Positions 11,448 to 21,539 of a stretch of DNA of 64,000 nucleotides are shown piece by piece. Positions within the stretch are counted from its first letter, which is position 1. Every line of letters begins with the position of its first letter. The notes below the pieces were generated by a model, which saw only the letters and a list, made by a program, of their open reading frames with translations, was not told the DNA's origin and did no database searches. The stretch comes from Sceloporus undulatus (taxonomy: Eukaryota; Chordata; Lepidosauria; Squamata; Phrynosomatidae). The translations under genes and the position numbers were made by a program. The stretch is from positions 5,240,795-5,304,794 of the forward strand of contig NC_056530.1 of NCBI RefSeq assembly GCF_019175285.1, given 5' to 3'.

Positions 11448-13480
11448 CTACTGAGAGGCTGGGACCTCTTCGATGGCTTGCAGGCGGAGCAGATCTTCGA
11501 TGGTGTCCAGTAGGAGGCGATGTTTGGCTGGATTCTTTGTCTTTGGGGAGGGGATGAATCTCTCGCAGGGTAAGCAGCGGAATTCTATACGGTAGCCTGA
11601 TCTTAGGGTGTTGAGGACCCACTGATCTTTCGTGGATCGTTCCCAAACATCGACAAAGTGTCTCAGCCTGCCCCCCACTGGGGGCGCCCCGTCATGGCTG
11701 ATGTTGCTTTTTTGCTCCTCTTCTGCCTCCGGGCTGGCCTCTCTGCTGGAAAGGCTAGCGGGATTGCCTGGGCTGGAACTTGGAGTCACTCCATCGCTGT
11801 CCAAAGGGTCTAGAGTCTCTGGACTGGAAGGAGGAGGAGAGGGGGAGGAGAAGGGTCTGGAAGAGCGAAAAAGCTGTCTCTTGGACCTAGGCCTAGGCCT
11901 AGCCTCTGACTTGTGGCCCCCCGGCAAGGACTTTTTCTTATCCTTATCCTCTACCAGGACATGGTCGAGCGACTCTCCAAACAATTTAGTCCCAAGGAAG
12001 GGAGTGAAGGCCAGATTGTTCTTTGATTTGGCATTGACATTCCAGTTTTTTAGCCAAAGCTGGCGTCAGACGGTGACCGCCGCCTGGGTTCTGGCACAGT
12101 ATTGGACTGAGTCCAGTGTCCCGTCAGTTGTGTAAGCCGCCGTCAAGGCTATCTTATTCAGGCCCTGCCTGAGGTGAGACTGATGGAGAGGGTACTTCCT
12201 GGAGGAGCTCTCTCGTCCACTGGAGAGAGGCCCTGGCTATTATGGAGGTTGCGGCCGCCGCTCTGATAGCCACCGACATAGCCTCATGTGCCTTTTTGAG
12301 GGCCGTTTCGGCACCTTTAACGTGTCCTCACCATCCTTACAAAAAACGGCGGAAGAAACTAAGGCGGACACGGGGGCATCCACCACCAGAACCTGGAACT
12401 TCTCCATCACAGATGGAGGGAAGCTGTAGAGCTTCTTTAGGGCGCTGGTGTATGGGCCCGAGACCGCTGGCCTGTCCCATTCGGTTCTAATGACCTCCAT
12501 GAGGTTTGCAGGGCAAGGGATCTCGGCTGTGGGTGGGGTAGGGACCGGGAAGAGGCCTTCTCCCACCCTAGGCAGCTCCGACTCCCAGGGGGCTTTGTTT
12601 TCCACTGGAGGAGTAATGGCAAGGGTCTTTAGGGTCTTTTTGAGGAGTCTGGGGAAGTCCTCCGTCTTAAAAAGACGGGCTGAAACAGTAGGGGGGGTCC
12701 GGGTCACTGGCTTCCTCTTCCCCTGATAACTCACCCTCTTCTAGATCCTCCCTGGCCTCTGGCTCTGCGCCCTCCTCTAGGTCTGAGGAAGCCAAGTCAG
12801 TCTGCTGGCAGCGGACGACTGCGCCTCTTGGGGGGGCGTATGGCTCCGGAGTCGGCCTCGGAGTCGGAGAGAGAGACCTTGTCCTCCTCCCTTGGCCGCT
12901 TACCCAGTTGCAGACCGGCCTGATCTAGCTGGGTGGGGAAGGGGTCCGTGGGGTTGCGGCTAGCCCTGGGGCAAGCGGCAGCAGGGGCTCCCTTAGAGCT
13001 CACATGGTTGGGCTGGCGGCTCCCTTCAGGGCACCCAAGATGGCGGCCTCCATGGCCAGCCCCAAGATGGCGCCCGCCTTCCGAGGGCACGCTCCCGCCC
13101 TCGTCGTAGGCAAGGGCCGCCCCAAAGGTGGGCTCCAATGCGGCGGAGCCGGCCAGGGCCTTGGCCTGTGGGGCGCTGAGGGCTGGAGCGCCCAGCAGGC
13201 TCCCAGCGCCGACGCCAAGGCCTGGAGGCCTCCCAGGCCCACGGGAGGGAGGCGGCTGGGGAAGGAGGGGGAAGGACCTGCTCCCGGGTCCCCATGCGTG
13301 TGGGCGCTCTCTGCAGCGGCGGAGGCTCCGCCTTGGCCCCTGGTCGACAGGGGCTCAACAGAGGGGGGCTGCGGAGCCCCTAACTGGGGTGCAGGGATGG
13401 AAAGGCCCCCAAGCAGGCTCTCTAGGGGAAGCTCCCCCACCCCCAAGAGGTTTGCCGCTTTGCGGGCAAACACGGCCCAC
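11448..13480 (-). pseudogene. DIRS gag-like region (fossil)
   Basis: GC-rich sequence with proline- and serine-rich, basic open segments. One segment near 12240-12734 contains 'WDRPAVSGPYTSALKKLY' and resembles the gag-like first product of vertebrate DIRS elements. The assignment rests mainly on its position upstream of the reverse transcriptase. This is the most damaged part of the element. Confidence 0.55.
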
Positions 13481-14063
13481 ACAAAGTCCCCTGATGGGGC
13501 TTACCTCAACGCGGGTGGGTGGAGTGGGGCCCTCCTCGACGCCTTGGGGTCCTGGGCGGCCCGAGCGGCGGGATGAGGGCTGCTCAGCGCCTCGGAGGGT
13601 CGGACCCTCCACTGGCTGAGCTCCTGGCTCTACCTCTGCCTCCGGTTCCCCTTGCGGGACCGGCAACCCCTGGGCAGAGTGACCCTGAGCTGGGGGGGTC
13701 CCTTCACCTGTGCAGCTAGGGTCCTCTGCCATAGCCCACCACCAAGAGGGGGAGAGGCAGAGGGGAGAGGGAGCAGGAAAGGGCAAGCCAAATCTGTACC
13801 GCTTTGACGGCAAACGACCAACTTCGCTGGCAGAAGAATTCGCGTCCTACCAGGAGCGTAGGCAGGAACAAGACTGAGGCCCAGGGGGGTTAGCTCCTCC
13901 CTATATAGGGGGCCGGTCTTCTCTTTTGTCCCTGCGAATGGGAGGTGCATAACCCAGATTACAGGAGGTCAGGACCCTCTCTGATGAGAAATAGGTTCAA
14001 ACACCACAACAAAGAAAAACAGGTCAACATGTCTTGGCAAACGTTTCATTCAAAACTAACAAC

Positions 14064-14172
14064 ATGGCTCAGAGGAAGGCAAAACCCCTCTGAAGAAACC
14101 TGCCAAGAAAATCTCATGATAGGTCTGCCTTAGGGTCGCCATAAAGCAGAAACAAAGGTACACAACAAGAGA
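14064..14172 (+). mobile_element. tRNA-type SINE 3' part, fragment
   Basis: The run GGCTCAGAGGAAGGCAAAAC, then 'TGCCTTAGGGTCGCCATAAA' and a terminal 'ACACAACAA', matches the 3' body of the SINE that is fuller at 62003-62215. The tRNA-derived head is missing. Confidence 0.65.
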
Positions 14173-15616
14173 TCATCTGCCGTCCTTTTCTGCATTGACT
14201 GGAAGCAGGTCTGTGGAGTTTTGGATAGATTTCTTTTCTAGGTCCACTACATGGAACACTGTTGCTATATCACTCTGCTATGGCTCTTTCACAAAACAGA
14301 AGAGCCTTCTGAAAATACTCTCATCTACTATTTATGCAGTTAGAACTTGAGAAACGCCCTGTAGTTGAAAGATGCAGGTGTTCAGAGCACATAACAGAAA
14401 ACAGCAATTTCCAGACTGGGTGTCTGGACTCATTGGTGTAGTGCAAGAAATGCATTAAAAGTTGCAAGGTCAAAATATCTTCCAACAATGCAAATATGCC
14501 ACCCATTCTGTTTGTTTGATTCATCTGCCTTGTCTCCTACCAATCAACTTATTCTCAGGCCCTCTGAAACATCTCTGCATTGGATTATAATAAAAGTGAT
14601 GATATGCTATATGCTATAAATAACCAACACAGTTACTGTCAGAGTTTCTGTTTTGATCTGGTCTTCATCCCATTGAGAATGAAATTCAGAACAGGAATCA
14701 GACAGAATCCAAGGGAATGGGTTCCTCAAAGAAGATGGAGAATTCTTACTCTTCAGACACACTTAAACATGTTTAGAGAACCTATGGTCTTCTATATGTT
14801 GCTGATCCTCTTTTCCCATCAGTTCTAGCTGGCATGGTCAAGGTAGGGGCATGGTGGGAGCTATAGTCCAGCAACATCTGGAAGGTTGCAGGCTACACCA
14901 CCCACACCCCGGAGCCTAAAGAAAAACAAGTTGGGTTCCAGGCAGAAAGTTCCCACTCCTTGCCTCCCACTGACTACAAGTCATGACAGTTATTGAATTA
15001 TTTCCAAGATCAGAACCATGCTCTGAATACAAGCTGATGCAAAACATACAGCAACAACGTTTGTGTCCTGTCTTCACATTTCTGAGAGGCCTGCATCTGA
15101 CCACTCTAGGAAATACAACATTGGATAACATAAGGCTGAACACAAATGCATGTTTGATTTCCTGGACTTTCTAGGAGCCACATGGCTAGAAGATGCTGGC
15201 CTGCAAGTAATAGCCCTCCATACCATGGCTGAACTGAGAACAAAGACAGCAAAATGTAGACCTATGACTAACATCTTCATTTCCCCCCCTCCTAACCTTG
15301 TCTGATGAAGAAGCCAATGTAGCTTCAAAAGCTTGCAACATGTATTTTGTGCATTTCGGATGGCCCCATAAAGGCATCACTGTTTGGTGGATTTTTGATG
15401 TTATTTGATTTGCTATACAGCTACCTCTGGATGTTTACAGGGCTGAACGAGTAACCCTTTTATTTTGTTCTTACACCCCCAGCAGGTGCATCCAGGCAAC
15501 ATCTGACTGGAAGCAACAGAGCGACGACAAGCAGTCTGGGGATACGACTGAGTGACCACACAACCACAATAATGGTATGTCCTTTGAGCAGCCTCTCATT
15601 TTGATAACCCCAAGAT
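14173..15616. other. E2F2 intron sequence without recognisable features
   Basis: Mostly unique-looking intronic DNA. A decayed foldback fragment ('GTGGGAGCTATAGTCCAGCA', 14850-14872) and a short interspersed-repeat piece near 15300-15340 ('GATGAAGAAGCC...CAAAAGCTTGCA') are present. I see no E2F2 exon 2 here. The conserved DNA-binding helix-encoding sequence is absent on the minus strand. Confidence 0.5.
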
Positions 15617-16180
15617 GCCCCAGATGTACAACTTGTTGCAAAGGATGTGTGGGAGTAACAAACAAACAGTGGGCCCTTAGTATCTGCTGGCGCTTGATTC
15701 CAGGACCCCCATGGATGCTCAAGTCCCATTAAATACAATGGCATAGTAAAACGGTGTCCCATATATAGTCAGCCCTCTATATCCACGTTTTTTTATCCAC
15801 AGATTCAAGCATCCACGGCTTGAAAACATTTTAAAAACAGACAAGGTCCCAAAAGCAAAACTTGATTTTCCCATTTTATATAAGGTAGAGACCATTGTAT
15901 TGAATGGGACCTGAGCATCCATGGATTTTGGTATCCACAGGGGGTCTTGTAATCAAACCACAGCAGATACCAAGGGCCCACCGTACTGTTTGACACTCCC
16001 ACAAATCCTTTGCAAGCTGTACATCCAGACCATCTTGGTACAAAACACCAGGTCCATTGTATAAAATAGCAAAATCAAGGCTTGCCTTTTGGAATTTATA
16101 TATTTTTGGAATATTTTCAAGCCGTGGATGCTTAAATCTGTGCATAAAGGATCCATTGATACGGAGGGCCAACTATAATT
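15617..16180. mobile_element. Tigger-like MITE split by an inverted copy of itself
   Basis: One MITE begins at about 15668 (GTGGGCCCTTAGTATCTG), stops at about 15766 and resumes at about 16058, ending GGAGGGCCAACTA. The inserted part contains a full inverted copy (about 15770-15987). It is followed by about 55 bp (15987-16040) that is roughly 80% similar, in inverse, to the DNA just left of the first MITE (15617-15667). The whole can fold into a long hairpin. Confidence 0.7.
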
Positions 16181-16627
16181 TCCGACCCTTCTGCCACATT
16201 ACAAATCCAAGAGCAAGCTCAAACCTCAGTACTGAATAGCTGCCAAATATTGGTCATACCTCTTTCTAGATATATGAATGCTTCTGACCTTAATCAGGGG
16301 AAAAGAGGAAACAGCCAACGTTTGGGAAGTCAAACTATAGAAATTAATCTCTATGAACTGCCAGTTCTTTTCAGAATAGGTTCCAAGTGGCATGGTAAAC
16401 CCAGTTCAATGCCAAAGGTTGTACCAAGCCCAGGTGTGGCTCTTAGTTCACTTATCAGTGTCCGATAATGGGTCTTTCGCCCTCCAGACTTTAAGGGATG
16501 GTAGGACAGACTCAAACTGAATCCCAAAACGACCAAAAAAGCTGGGCAAATGCAAGACTACTCATACATCAAAATCCTTTCCTTAGCTGCTGGGTGGAGA
16601 TCCTTTCCTGACCTCTAAATTTTACAG

Positions 16628-16850
16628 ATGGTTTCTGTGGGTTTTTCAGGCTATGTGGTGGCCATGTTCTAGAAGAGTTTATTTCTGACGTTTCGCCAGT
16701 ATCTGTGGCTGGCATCTCTGAAGATGCCAGCACACAGATGCTGGCAAAAACGCAGAAATAAACTTCTAGAACATGGCCACATAGCCCGAAAAAACCATAA
16801 AAAAACTATGGATGCCGCTATAGAAAGCCTTCGACTAGACTTTTACAGAT
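16628..16850. mobile_element. Foldback MITE ('GGCCATGTTCTAGAA' family)
   Basis: The arms 'GGCCATGTTCTAGAAGAGTT' and 'CTTCTAGAACATGGCC' lie in inverse orientation around a 'GATGCCAG' centre. The outer arms 'TGTGGGTTTTTCAGGCTATG' and 'CATAGCCCGAAAAAACC' also pair. Flanks include 'AAAGCCTTCGAC', as in the second copy at 47655-47835. No coding capacity. Confidence 0.75.
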
Positions 16851-17045
16851 GGTTTTTTCTGATGATGTATTTAGTCACAATTTTTGCAATTAAAAGAGAA
16901 GCACATATCAACTTGGTGGGGTAAAGTACAGGGAAATTGAGAATGTTTCCACACACTAGAATAAGTGCCAACATTTGGGTCATTAGCCACAGACTTTTCC
17001 CCTCAACACGACCCCCCCACGAGGCCTGCTAACAAGGTAGATCAT

Positions 17046-17135
17046 GAGAGCCAGAGTGGCCTAGTGGTTTGAGTGATGAACTATCACTCTGGAGACCAGG
17101 GTTCAGTTCCCAGCTCAGCCATGAGACCCACTGGG
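17046..17135 (+). mobile_element. tRNA-derived SINE, 5' head
   Basis: The GAGCCAGAGTGGCCTAGTGG start contains a box A-like tGGCctAGTGG. Box B-like GGTTCAGTTCC follows about 45 bases later, then 'CCATGAGACCCACTGGGTGA'. This is the head of the SINE family seen at 62003 and, reversed, at 43885. It is truncated where the next MITE begins. Confidence 0.75.
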
Positions 17136-17240
17136 TGACCACACTGTAAAATAATCCAGTTTGAGACCATTTAATTGCCTGGCTCAATGTGGGAATTCTG
17201 GGCACTGTAGTTTTGTGTCCCTGGATTATTTCTGCAGGGT
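17136..17240. mobile_element. Palindromic 'AATAATCCAGTTTG' MITE, internally deleted
   Basis: Runs from 'TAAAATAATCCAGTTTGAGA' through 'GGAATTCTGGGCACTGTAG' to 'GGATTATTTCTGCAG'. Most of the second half is missing. Its right end coincides with the start of the duplicated block. Confidence 0.65.
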
Positions 17241-17970
17241 GTTTTGGACCCTAGTCAGGATTTTCTGCTTGATTTGACGGTTCCCTTGTCCTCCTTGCAA
17301 AAATATTGGTCCAAACCCCACTGCAGAAATAATCAGTTTGGGACTGCTTTACGTCCTGGCTCAATCTTGGAATTTGTGGGAAATGTCATCTGTGAGCCAT
17401 GGACTTCTCTGTCAGAAAGCTCTTGGGTCCCAATAAACTACCAATCCAGGGTTTTCCAAGCCTGAGCCAGGGCAGTTAAAGGGGTGTCAAATGGGATAAT
17501 TTCCGCAGTGTGGCTTGGACCAGGCTTCTAATGCTGTAGATCAGCGCTCCCAACACTTTGGTAGATGCATGGTTCCCAACTCTGGTAGATCAGTGGTTCT
17601 CAAATTCTGGTTAGATCAGTGGTTCCCCAAACCCAGATGTTTGGACTTCAGGTTCCAGAATCTTGAATCTATTGCCAAGCTGGCTGGGGCTTCTCTGGGA
17701 ACTGAAGTCCCAACAGCTGGAGAACCAACGTTTGGGCACCATGCCGAGTGTCAATTCCCCAAACTATTCTCCAGGTGTTTGGGACTTTTGCTTCCAGAAG
17801 CCTCAGCCAACTTGGCAAATGGTTTGGAGTGTGGGTGTTGGAGGTCCCAAACACTGCTGCAAGCCAGGAACGACGCATGGCCCGGCTCCTGGCCCGAAGG
17901 ACACCTGAAGAGAAGTGTCCAAGGCAAGAGGTAGGCCAGGGGACCCAATGGACAGAAAAACAAGGATTAC

Positions 17971-18232
17971 CGGCAGTTTCCTGCAGCAGTGGTCGCTCGC
18001 ATTGGATTTGATCTCGGGTCCTGGGGGTGGTGTGAGAGGCAGCAGCTGAGCCGAGGCAAGGGGGCCCCACGGCCGTCTGGGGTACACCTGGGGGAAAGAG
18101 CCGCCGGAGGAGCTGCATCTGGGGGCTGCTGGGATCCCCGCGCCCGGGTCCAAAGGAGCAGATCGCAGGACTTTCCTGGGCTGTGGTGCTGGGAGTCCAG
18201 AGAGGGCCCCTGACCTCTGGGGTCCTCAACAT
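17971..18232 (-). pseudogene. E2F2: Second, broken copy of E2F2 coding exon 1
   Basis: The block corresponds to the exon at 20300-20566. It has the same ATG (18230-18232), the same splice donor and the same middle, but is 262 instead of 267 nt because of several scattered indels. The reading frame is lost after about ten codons. On its own it would be a dead exon copy. The context (gap edge, indel-only differences across the whole 1.8 kb) favours an assembly artefact over a real pseudo-exon. Confidence 0.75.
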
Positions 18233-18609
18233 GGCTTATTGTGTGGGGGATGCCTTCCAAACCCAAAGGAAGATCGGTTTCTCTACCTCGAGGGGCGGAT
18301 CGGGAAAGGGGCCTTAGCCATTGAAGACAGCAGCCAGTGGATCAACCCAAGGTTACCAAGGATGTAAAGCAATACTCTGAAAAAGGAGGCAGAAGGAAGC
18401 CCTTGACCTGTTTCATCCAGCAAGGCCCCCAAGCTTTCCTGGCCACAAAGGGCCAGAAAGACAGAGCCATGAGGGCCAGGCAAGGTCAAGGATGCTGTTC
18501 AGATGACGGGCACTAAATGCAAACCAAATGGAAATGCAAACTTTGCCCCTCCTAGAAAAGAGACCCTGAAATAACGGAAGCCGGGTTTCAAGAGAGAGGT
18601 TGGGCAGGT

Positions 18610-18984
18610 TCTTCCCAAGTTTGGAGGCTGAGGGAAAGGATTTGGGGCCAGAAAGATGAGGGTCAGGTTAAAAAAAGGGCTAGGAGAATTGAGCGAGAGA
18701 AGAACTGAGGGCCAGGGAAAATATTGTGGGCTACGGGAATGGAGGGCTAAGTAAAGCAAATTGTGGGCTGAAAAGACGGGGGGGGGAGAATCTGGCTAGA
18801 GCAACCTGAGGGCTAGGGAAAAGATTGGGGGCTAGGAAACAATGTGCTAGGATTTGAGAGCTAGAGGGGGAACGTGGGGAGCTAGGAAAGCCAAGTGACC
18901 TGGGCGAGACAAAGGGTCGGGGAAATAAAACTGGGGATAGGCAAACAATCGAGGGCTAGGAAAAGTCCTGGCTTAGAGAATAAA
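18610..18984. repeat. 'GGGCTAGG' minisatellite, error-rich copy
   Basis: Degenerate units of roughly 20-30 bp built around 'GGGCTAGGAAAA' and 'GAGGGCTAGG'. It duplicates the array at 20960-21535 and is cut off by the gap. Confidence 0.75.
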
Positions 18985-19526
18985 NNNNNNNNNNNNNNNN
19001 NNNNNNNNNNNNNNNNNNNNNNNNNNNNNNNNNNNNNNNNNNNNNNNNNNNNNNNNNNNNNNNNNNNNNNNNNNNNNNNNNNNNNNNNNNNNNNNNNNNN
19101 NNNNNNNNNNNNNNNNNNNNNNNNNNNNNNNNNNNNNNNNNNNNNNNNNNNNNNNNNNNNNNNNNNNNNNNNNNNNNNNNNNNNNNNNNNNNNNNNNNNN
19201 NNNNNNNNNNNNNNNNNNNNNNNNNNNNNNNNNNNNNNNNNNNNNNNNNNNNNNNNNNNNNNNNNNNNNNNNNNNNNNNNNNNNNNNNNNNNNNNNNNNN
19301 NNNNNNNNNNNNNNNNNNNNNNNNNNNNNNNNNNNNNNNNNNNNNNNNNNNNNNNNNNNNNNNNNNNNNNNNNNNNNNNNNNNNNNNNNNNNNNNNNNNN
19401 NNNNNNNNNNNNNNNNNNNNNNNNNNNNNNNNNNNNNNNNNNNNNNNNNNNNNNNNNNNNNNNNNNNNNNNNNNNNNNNNNNNNNNNNNNNNNNNNNNNN
19501 NNNNNNNNNNNNNNNNNNNNNNNNNN
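18985..19526. other. Assembly gap (542 N)
   Basis: Undetermined bases between the two copies of the E2F2 exon 1 block. If the left copy is a false duplicate, the gap itself may not exist in the genome. Confidence 1.
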
Positions 19527-19634
19527 CTGGATTATTTCTGCAGGGTGTTTTGGACCCTAGTCAGGATTTTCTGCTTTGATTTGACGGTCCCTTGTCCTCC
19601 TTGGCAAAAATATATTGGTCCAAACCCCACTGCA

Positions 19635-19838
19635 GAAATAATCCAGTTTGGGACTGCTTTAACTGTCCTGGCTCAATGCTTGGAAATTTTGGGAAATGTC
19701 ATTCTGTGAGCCATTGAGACTTCTCTGTCAGAAAGCTCTTGGGTCCCCAATAAACTACAATTCCCAGGGTTTCCAAGCACTGAGCCAGGGCAGTTAAAGG
19801 GTGTCAAATGGGATTATTTCCGCAGTGTGGCTTGGACC
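19635..19838. mobile_element. Palindromic MITE with ZNF143-like motif, in E2F2 intron 1
   Basis: A well-preserved copy, from 'CAGAAATAATCCAGTTTGGG' to 'GGGATTATTTCCGCAGTG'. The two halves are inverted copies. The right half contains ACTACAATTCCCAG at 19754-19767. The element lies about 460 bp inside intron 1, downstream of E2F2 coding exon 1. Confidence 0.8.
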
Positions 19839-19855
19839 ATGGCTTCTAATGCTGT

Positions 19856-19955
19856 AGATCAGCGGCTCCCAAACTTTGGTAGATCAGTGGTTCCCAAACT
19901 CTGGTAGATCAGTGGTTCTCAAATTCTGGTAGATCAGTGGTTCCCAAACTCCTCC
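19856..19955. repeat. 25-bp tandem repeat of a hAT-type terminus, four units
   Basis: Units of 25 bp (AGATCAGTGGTTCCCAAACT plus CTGGT) start at 19856, 19881, 19906 and 19931. The core CAGTGGTTCCCAAAC is the terminal sequence of hAT-Charlie-like MITEs. The last unit runs straight into such an element. Confidence 0.85.
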
Positions 19956-20185
19956 AGATGTTTTGGACTTCAGGTTCCAGAACTCTTGACTATTGGCCAA
20001 GCTGGCTGGGGCTTCTGGGAACTGAAGTCCACAACAGCTGGAGAACCAACGTTTGGGCACCACTGCAGAGTGTCAATTCCCAAACCCCTAGTTCTCCAGG
20101 TGTTTGGGACTTTTGCTTCCAGAAGCCTCAGCCAACTTGGCCAATGGTTTGGGATTGTGGGTGTTGAGGTCCCAAACACTGCTGC
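19936..20185. mobile_element. hAT-Charlie-like MITEs (two adjoining)
   Basis: One element runs CAGTGGTTCCCAAAC (19936) to GTTTGGGCACCACTG (about 20066), with inverted inner arms 'CTCCAGATG...' and 'CAGCTGGAG', around 'GGCCAAGCTGGCTGGGGCTT'. A second, similar foldback follows to about 20185. CAGTGGTT...AACCACTG termini are typical of the Charlie group. Confidence 0.6.
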
Positions 20186-20299
20186 AGAGCCAGGAACGAC
20201 GCATGGCCCGGCTCCTGGCCCGAAGGACACCTGAAAGAGAAGTGTCCCAAGGCAAGAGGTAGGCCAGGGGACCCAATGGGACAGAAAAACAAGGATTAC

Positions 20300-20566
20300 C
20301 GGCAGTTTTCCTGCAGTGGTCGCTCGCATGGATTTGATCTCGGGTCCCTGGGGGGTGGTGTAGAGGCAGCTGAGCCGAGGCAAGGGGGCCACCACGGCCG
20401 TCTGGGGGTACACCTGGGGGAAAGAGCCCGCCGGAAGGAGCTGCATCTGGGGGCTGCTGGGGATCCCCGCTCCCGGGTCCAAGGAGCCGATGGCAGGCAG
20501 GACTTTCTTGGGCTGCTGGGCTGCAGGAGCCAGAGAGGGCCCCCTGACTCTGGGGATCCTCAACAT
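20300..20566 (-). CDS. E2F2: E2F2, first coding exon (transcription factor E2F2, N-terminus)
   Basis: E2F2 is a nuclear activator of the E2F family. It pairs with DP proteins, binds TTTSSCGC sites in S-phase gene promoters and is held in check by RB. This exon encodes the 89-residue N-terminus that precedes the nuclear-localisation/cyclin A-binding and DNA-binding regions. I recognise it from the match to mammalian E2F2: 'MLRIPR' to MLQGPR, 'QQPKKVLPA' to GQTPKVVPA, 'VYPQTA' to LYPQTA, 'TTPQGPE' to ATPHGPE and 'AGKLP' to AGRLP. The open frame is interrupted after KLP by a splice donor (CCG|GTAATC), exactly where mammalian E2F2 exon 1 ends, in phase 0. An in-frame ATG lies 11 codons upstream (20599), but homology favours the start at 20566. 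No later exon lies in the window, so intron 1 exceeds 20 kb. A broken duplicate is at 17971-18232. Confidence 0.87.
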
Positions 20567-20959
20567 GGCTATATGTTGGGGGATGCCTTCAAAACCCAAA
20601 GGAAGATCGGGGTTTCTCTACCTCGAGGGGGGCGGATCGGGAAAGGGGCCTTAGCCATTGAAGACAGCAGCCATTGGGATCAACCCCAAGGTTACCAAAG
20701 GATGTAAAGCAATACTCTGAAAAAGGAGCAAGAAGGGGAAGCCCTTGACCTGTCTTCATCCAAGCAAGGCCCCCCAAGCTTCTCGGGCCACAAAGGGCCA
20801 GAAACAGAAGCCATAGAGGGCCAGGCAAGGTCAAGGATGCTGTTCAGATGACGGGCACTAAATGCAAAACCAAAGGGAAATGCAAACTTTGCCCCTCTCT
20901 AGAAAAGAAGCCCTGAAAATAACTGAAGCCAGGTTTCAAGAGAGAGGTTGGGCAAGGTT

Positions 20960-21535
20960 CTTCCCCAAGGTTTGGAGGGCTAGGAGAAAGGATTCTGGGC
21001 CAGGAAAAGAATTTGAGGGTCAGGTTAAAAAAAATCCTGGGCTAGGAGAATTTGAAGGCTAGGAGAAGAACTGAGGGCCAGGGAAAATAATTGTGGGCTA
21101 GGGAAAATCGGAGGGCTAAGTAAAGCAAATGTGTGGGCTAGGAAAAGAGACGGGGGGGGGGGGGGGGAATCTGGGCTAGGAGCAGACCTGAGGGCTAGGG
21201 AAAAGATTGGGGGCTAGGAAACAAATGTGGGCTAGGACACTTTGAGAGCTAGAGGGGGAACTGTGGGCTAGGAAAGCCAATCCTGGGCTAGACAAAGGGT
21301 CTGGGAAATGAAAACTGGGGATAGGCAAAACAAATCGAGGGCTAGGGAAAAGTCCTGGGCTAGGAGAATCTGAGGAATGGGAGAAGAACTGAGGGCTAGG
21401 GGGAAGCAATTGTGGGCTAGGAAAGCCAATCCTGGGCTATGAAATAAAAACTGGGCTAGTCGATTATTATTATTATTATTATTATTATTATTGAGGGCCA
21501 GAGGGCAATTGTAGGCTAAGGAAACAATCTGTGGG
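20960..21535. repeat. 'GGGCTAGG' purine-rich minisatellite between E2F2 promoter and ATG
   Basis: About twenty degenerate 20-30 bp units built on 'GGGCTAGGAAAA', 'GAGGGCTAGG' and similar. A G run is embedded near 21152 and an (ATT)n run at about 21465-21492. It occupies most of the space between E2F2 exon 1 and the GC island, so it is either 5' UTR or a 5' intron. In the mRNA sense it is strongly pyrimidine-rich. Confidence 0.8.
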
Positions 21536-21539
21536 CTAT

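Larger units (their letters stand above)
8258..13987 (-). mobile_element. DIRS-family tyrosine-recombinase retroelement (fossil)
   Basis: This 5.7-kb element has the DIRS layout. Inverted terminal sequence around 8300-8420 is matched in reverse at about 13870-13985 (shared blocks include CCTATATAGGGAGGAGCTAA and 'CCCTCTC'). A further inverted block near the 3' end (8258-8320 against 8628-8697) fits the internal complementary region. On the minus strand the order is gag-like region, reverse transcriptase with RNase H, then tyrosine recombinase. DIRS elements integrate with a recombinase instead of an integrase. The copy looks structurally whole with a small number of breaks (a handful), mostly in the gag part. 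It is probably fairly young, since long domains remain open. It lies within E2F2 intron 1. Confidence 0.85.
17221..18984. other. Duplicate of the E2F2 exon 1 block, error-rich copy
   Basis: This block aligns end to end with 19527-about 21372 across the 542-N gap. It carries the same MITE, hAT fragments, E2F2 exon 1 and 'GGGCTAGG' minisatellite in the same order and orientation. Differences are scattered 1-2 base insertions and deletions, often in homopolymers. Where a repeat consensus can be inferred, the right-hand copy agrees with it better. Both copies stop at the gap, which is the signature of an uncollapsed, unpolished duplicate contig. A true tandem duplication cannot be excluded from sequence alone. 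Confidence 0.75.

Noticed and set aside
13004-13813. Several 100-190 codon frames on both strands
   Set aside because: They lie in the GC-rich gag part of the DIRS fossil and are frame shadows.
17046-17135. Possible tRNA gene
   Set aside because: Box A and box B are present, but the sequence does not fold into a sound cloverleaf and it matches the SINE head at 62003.
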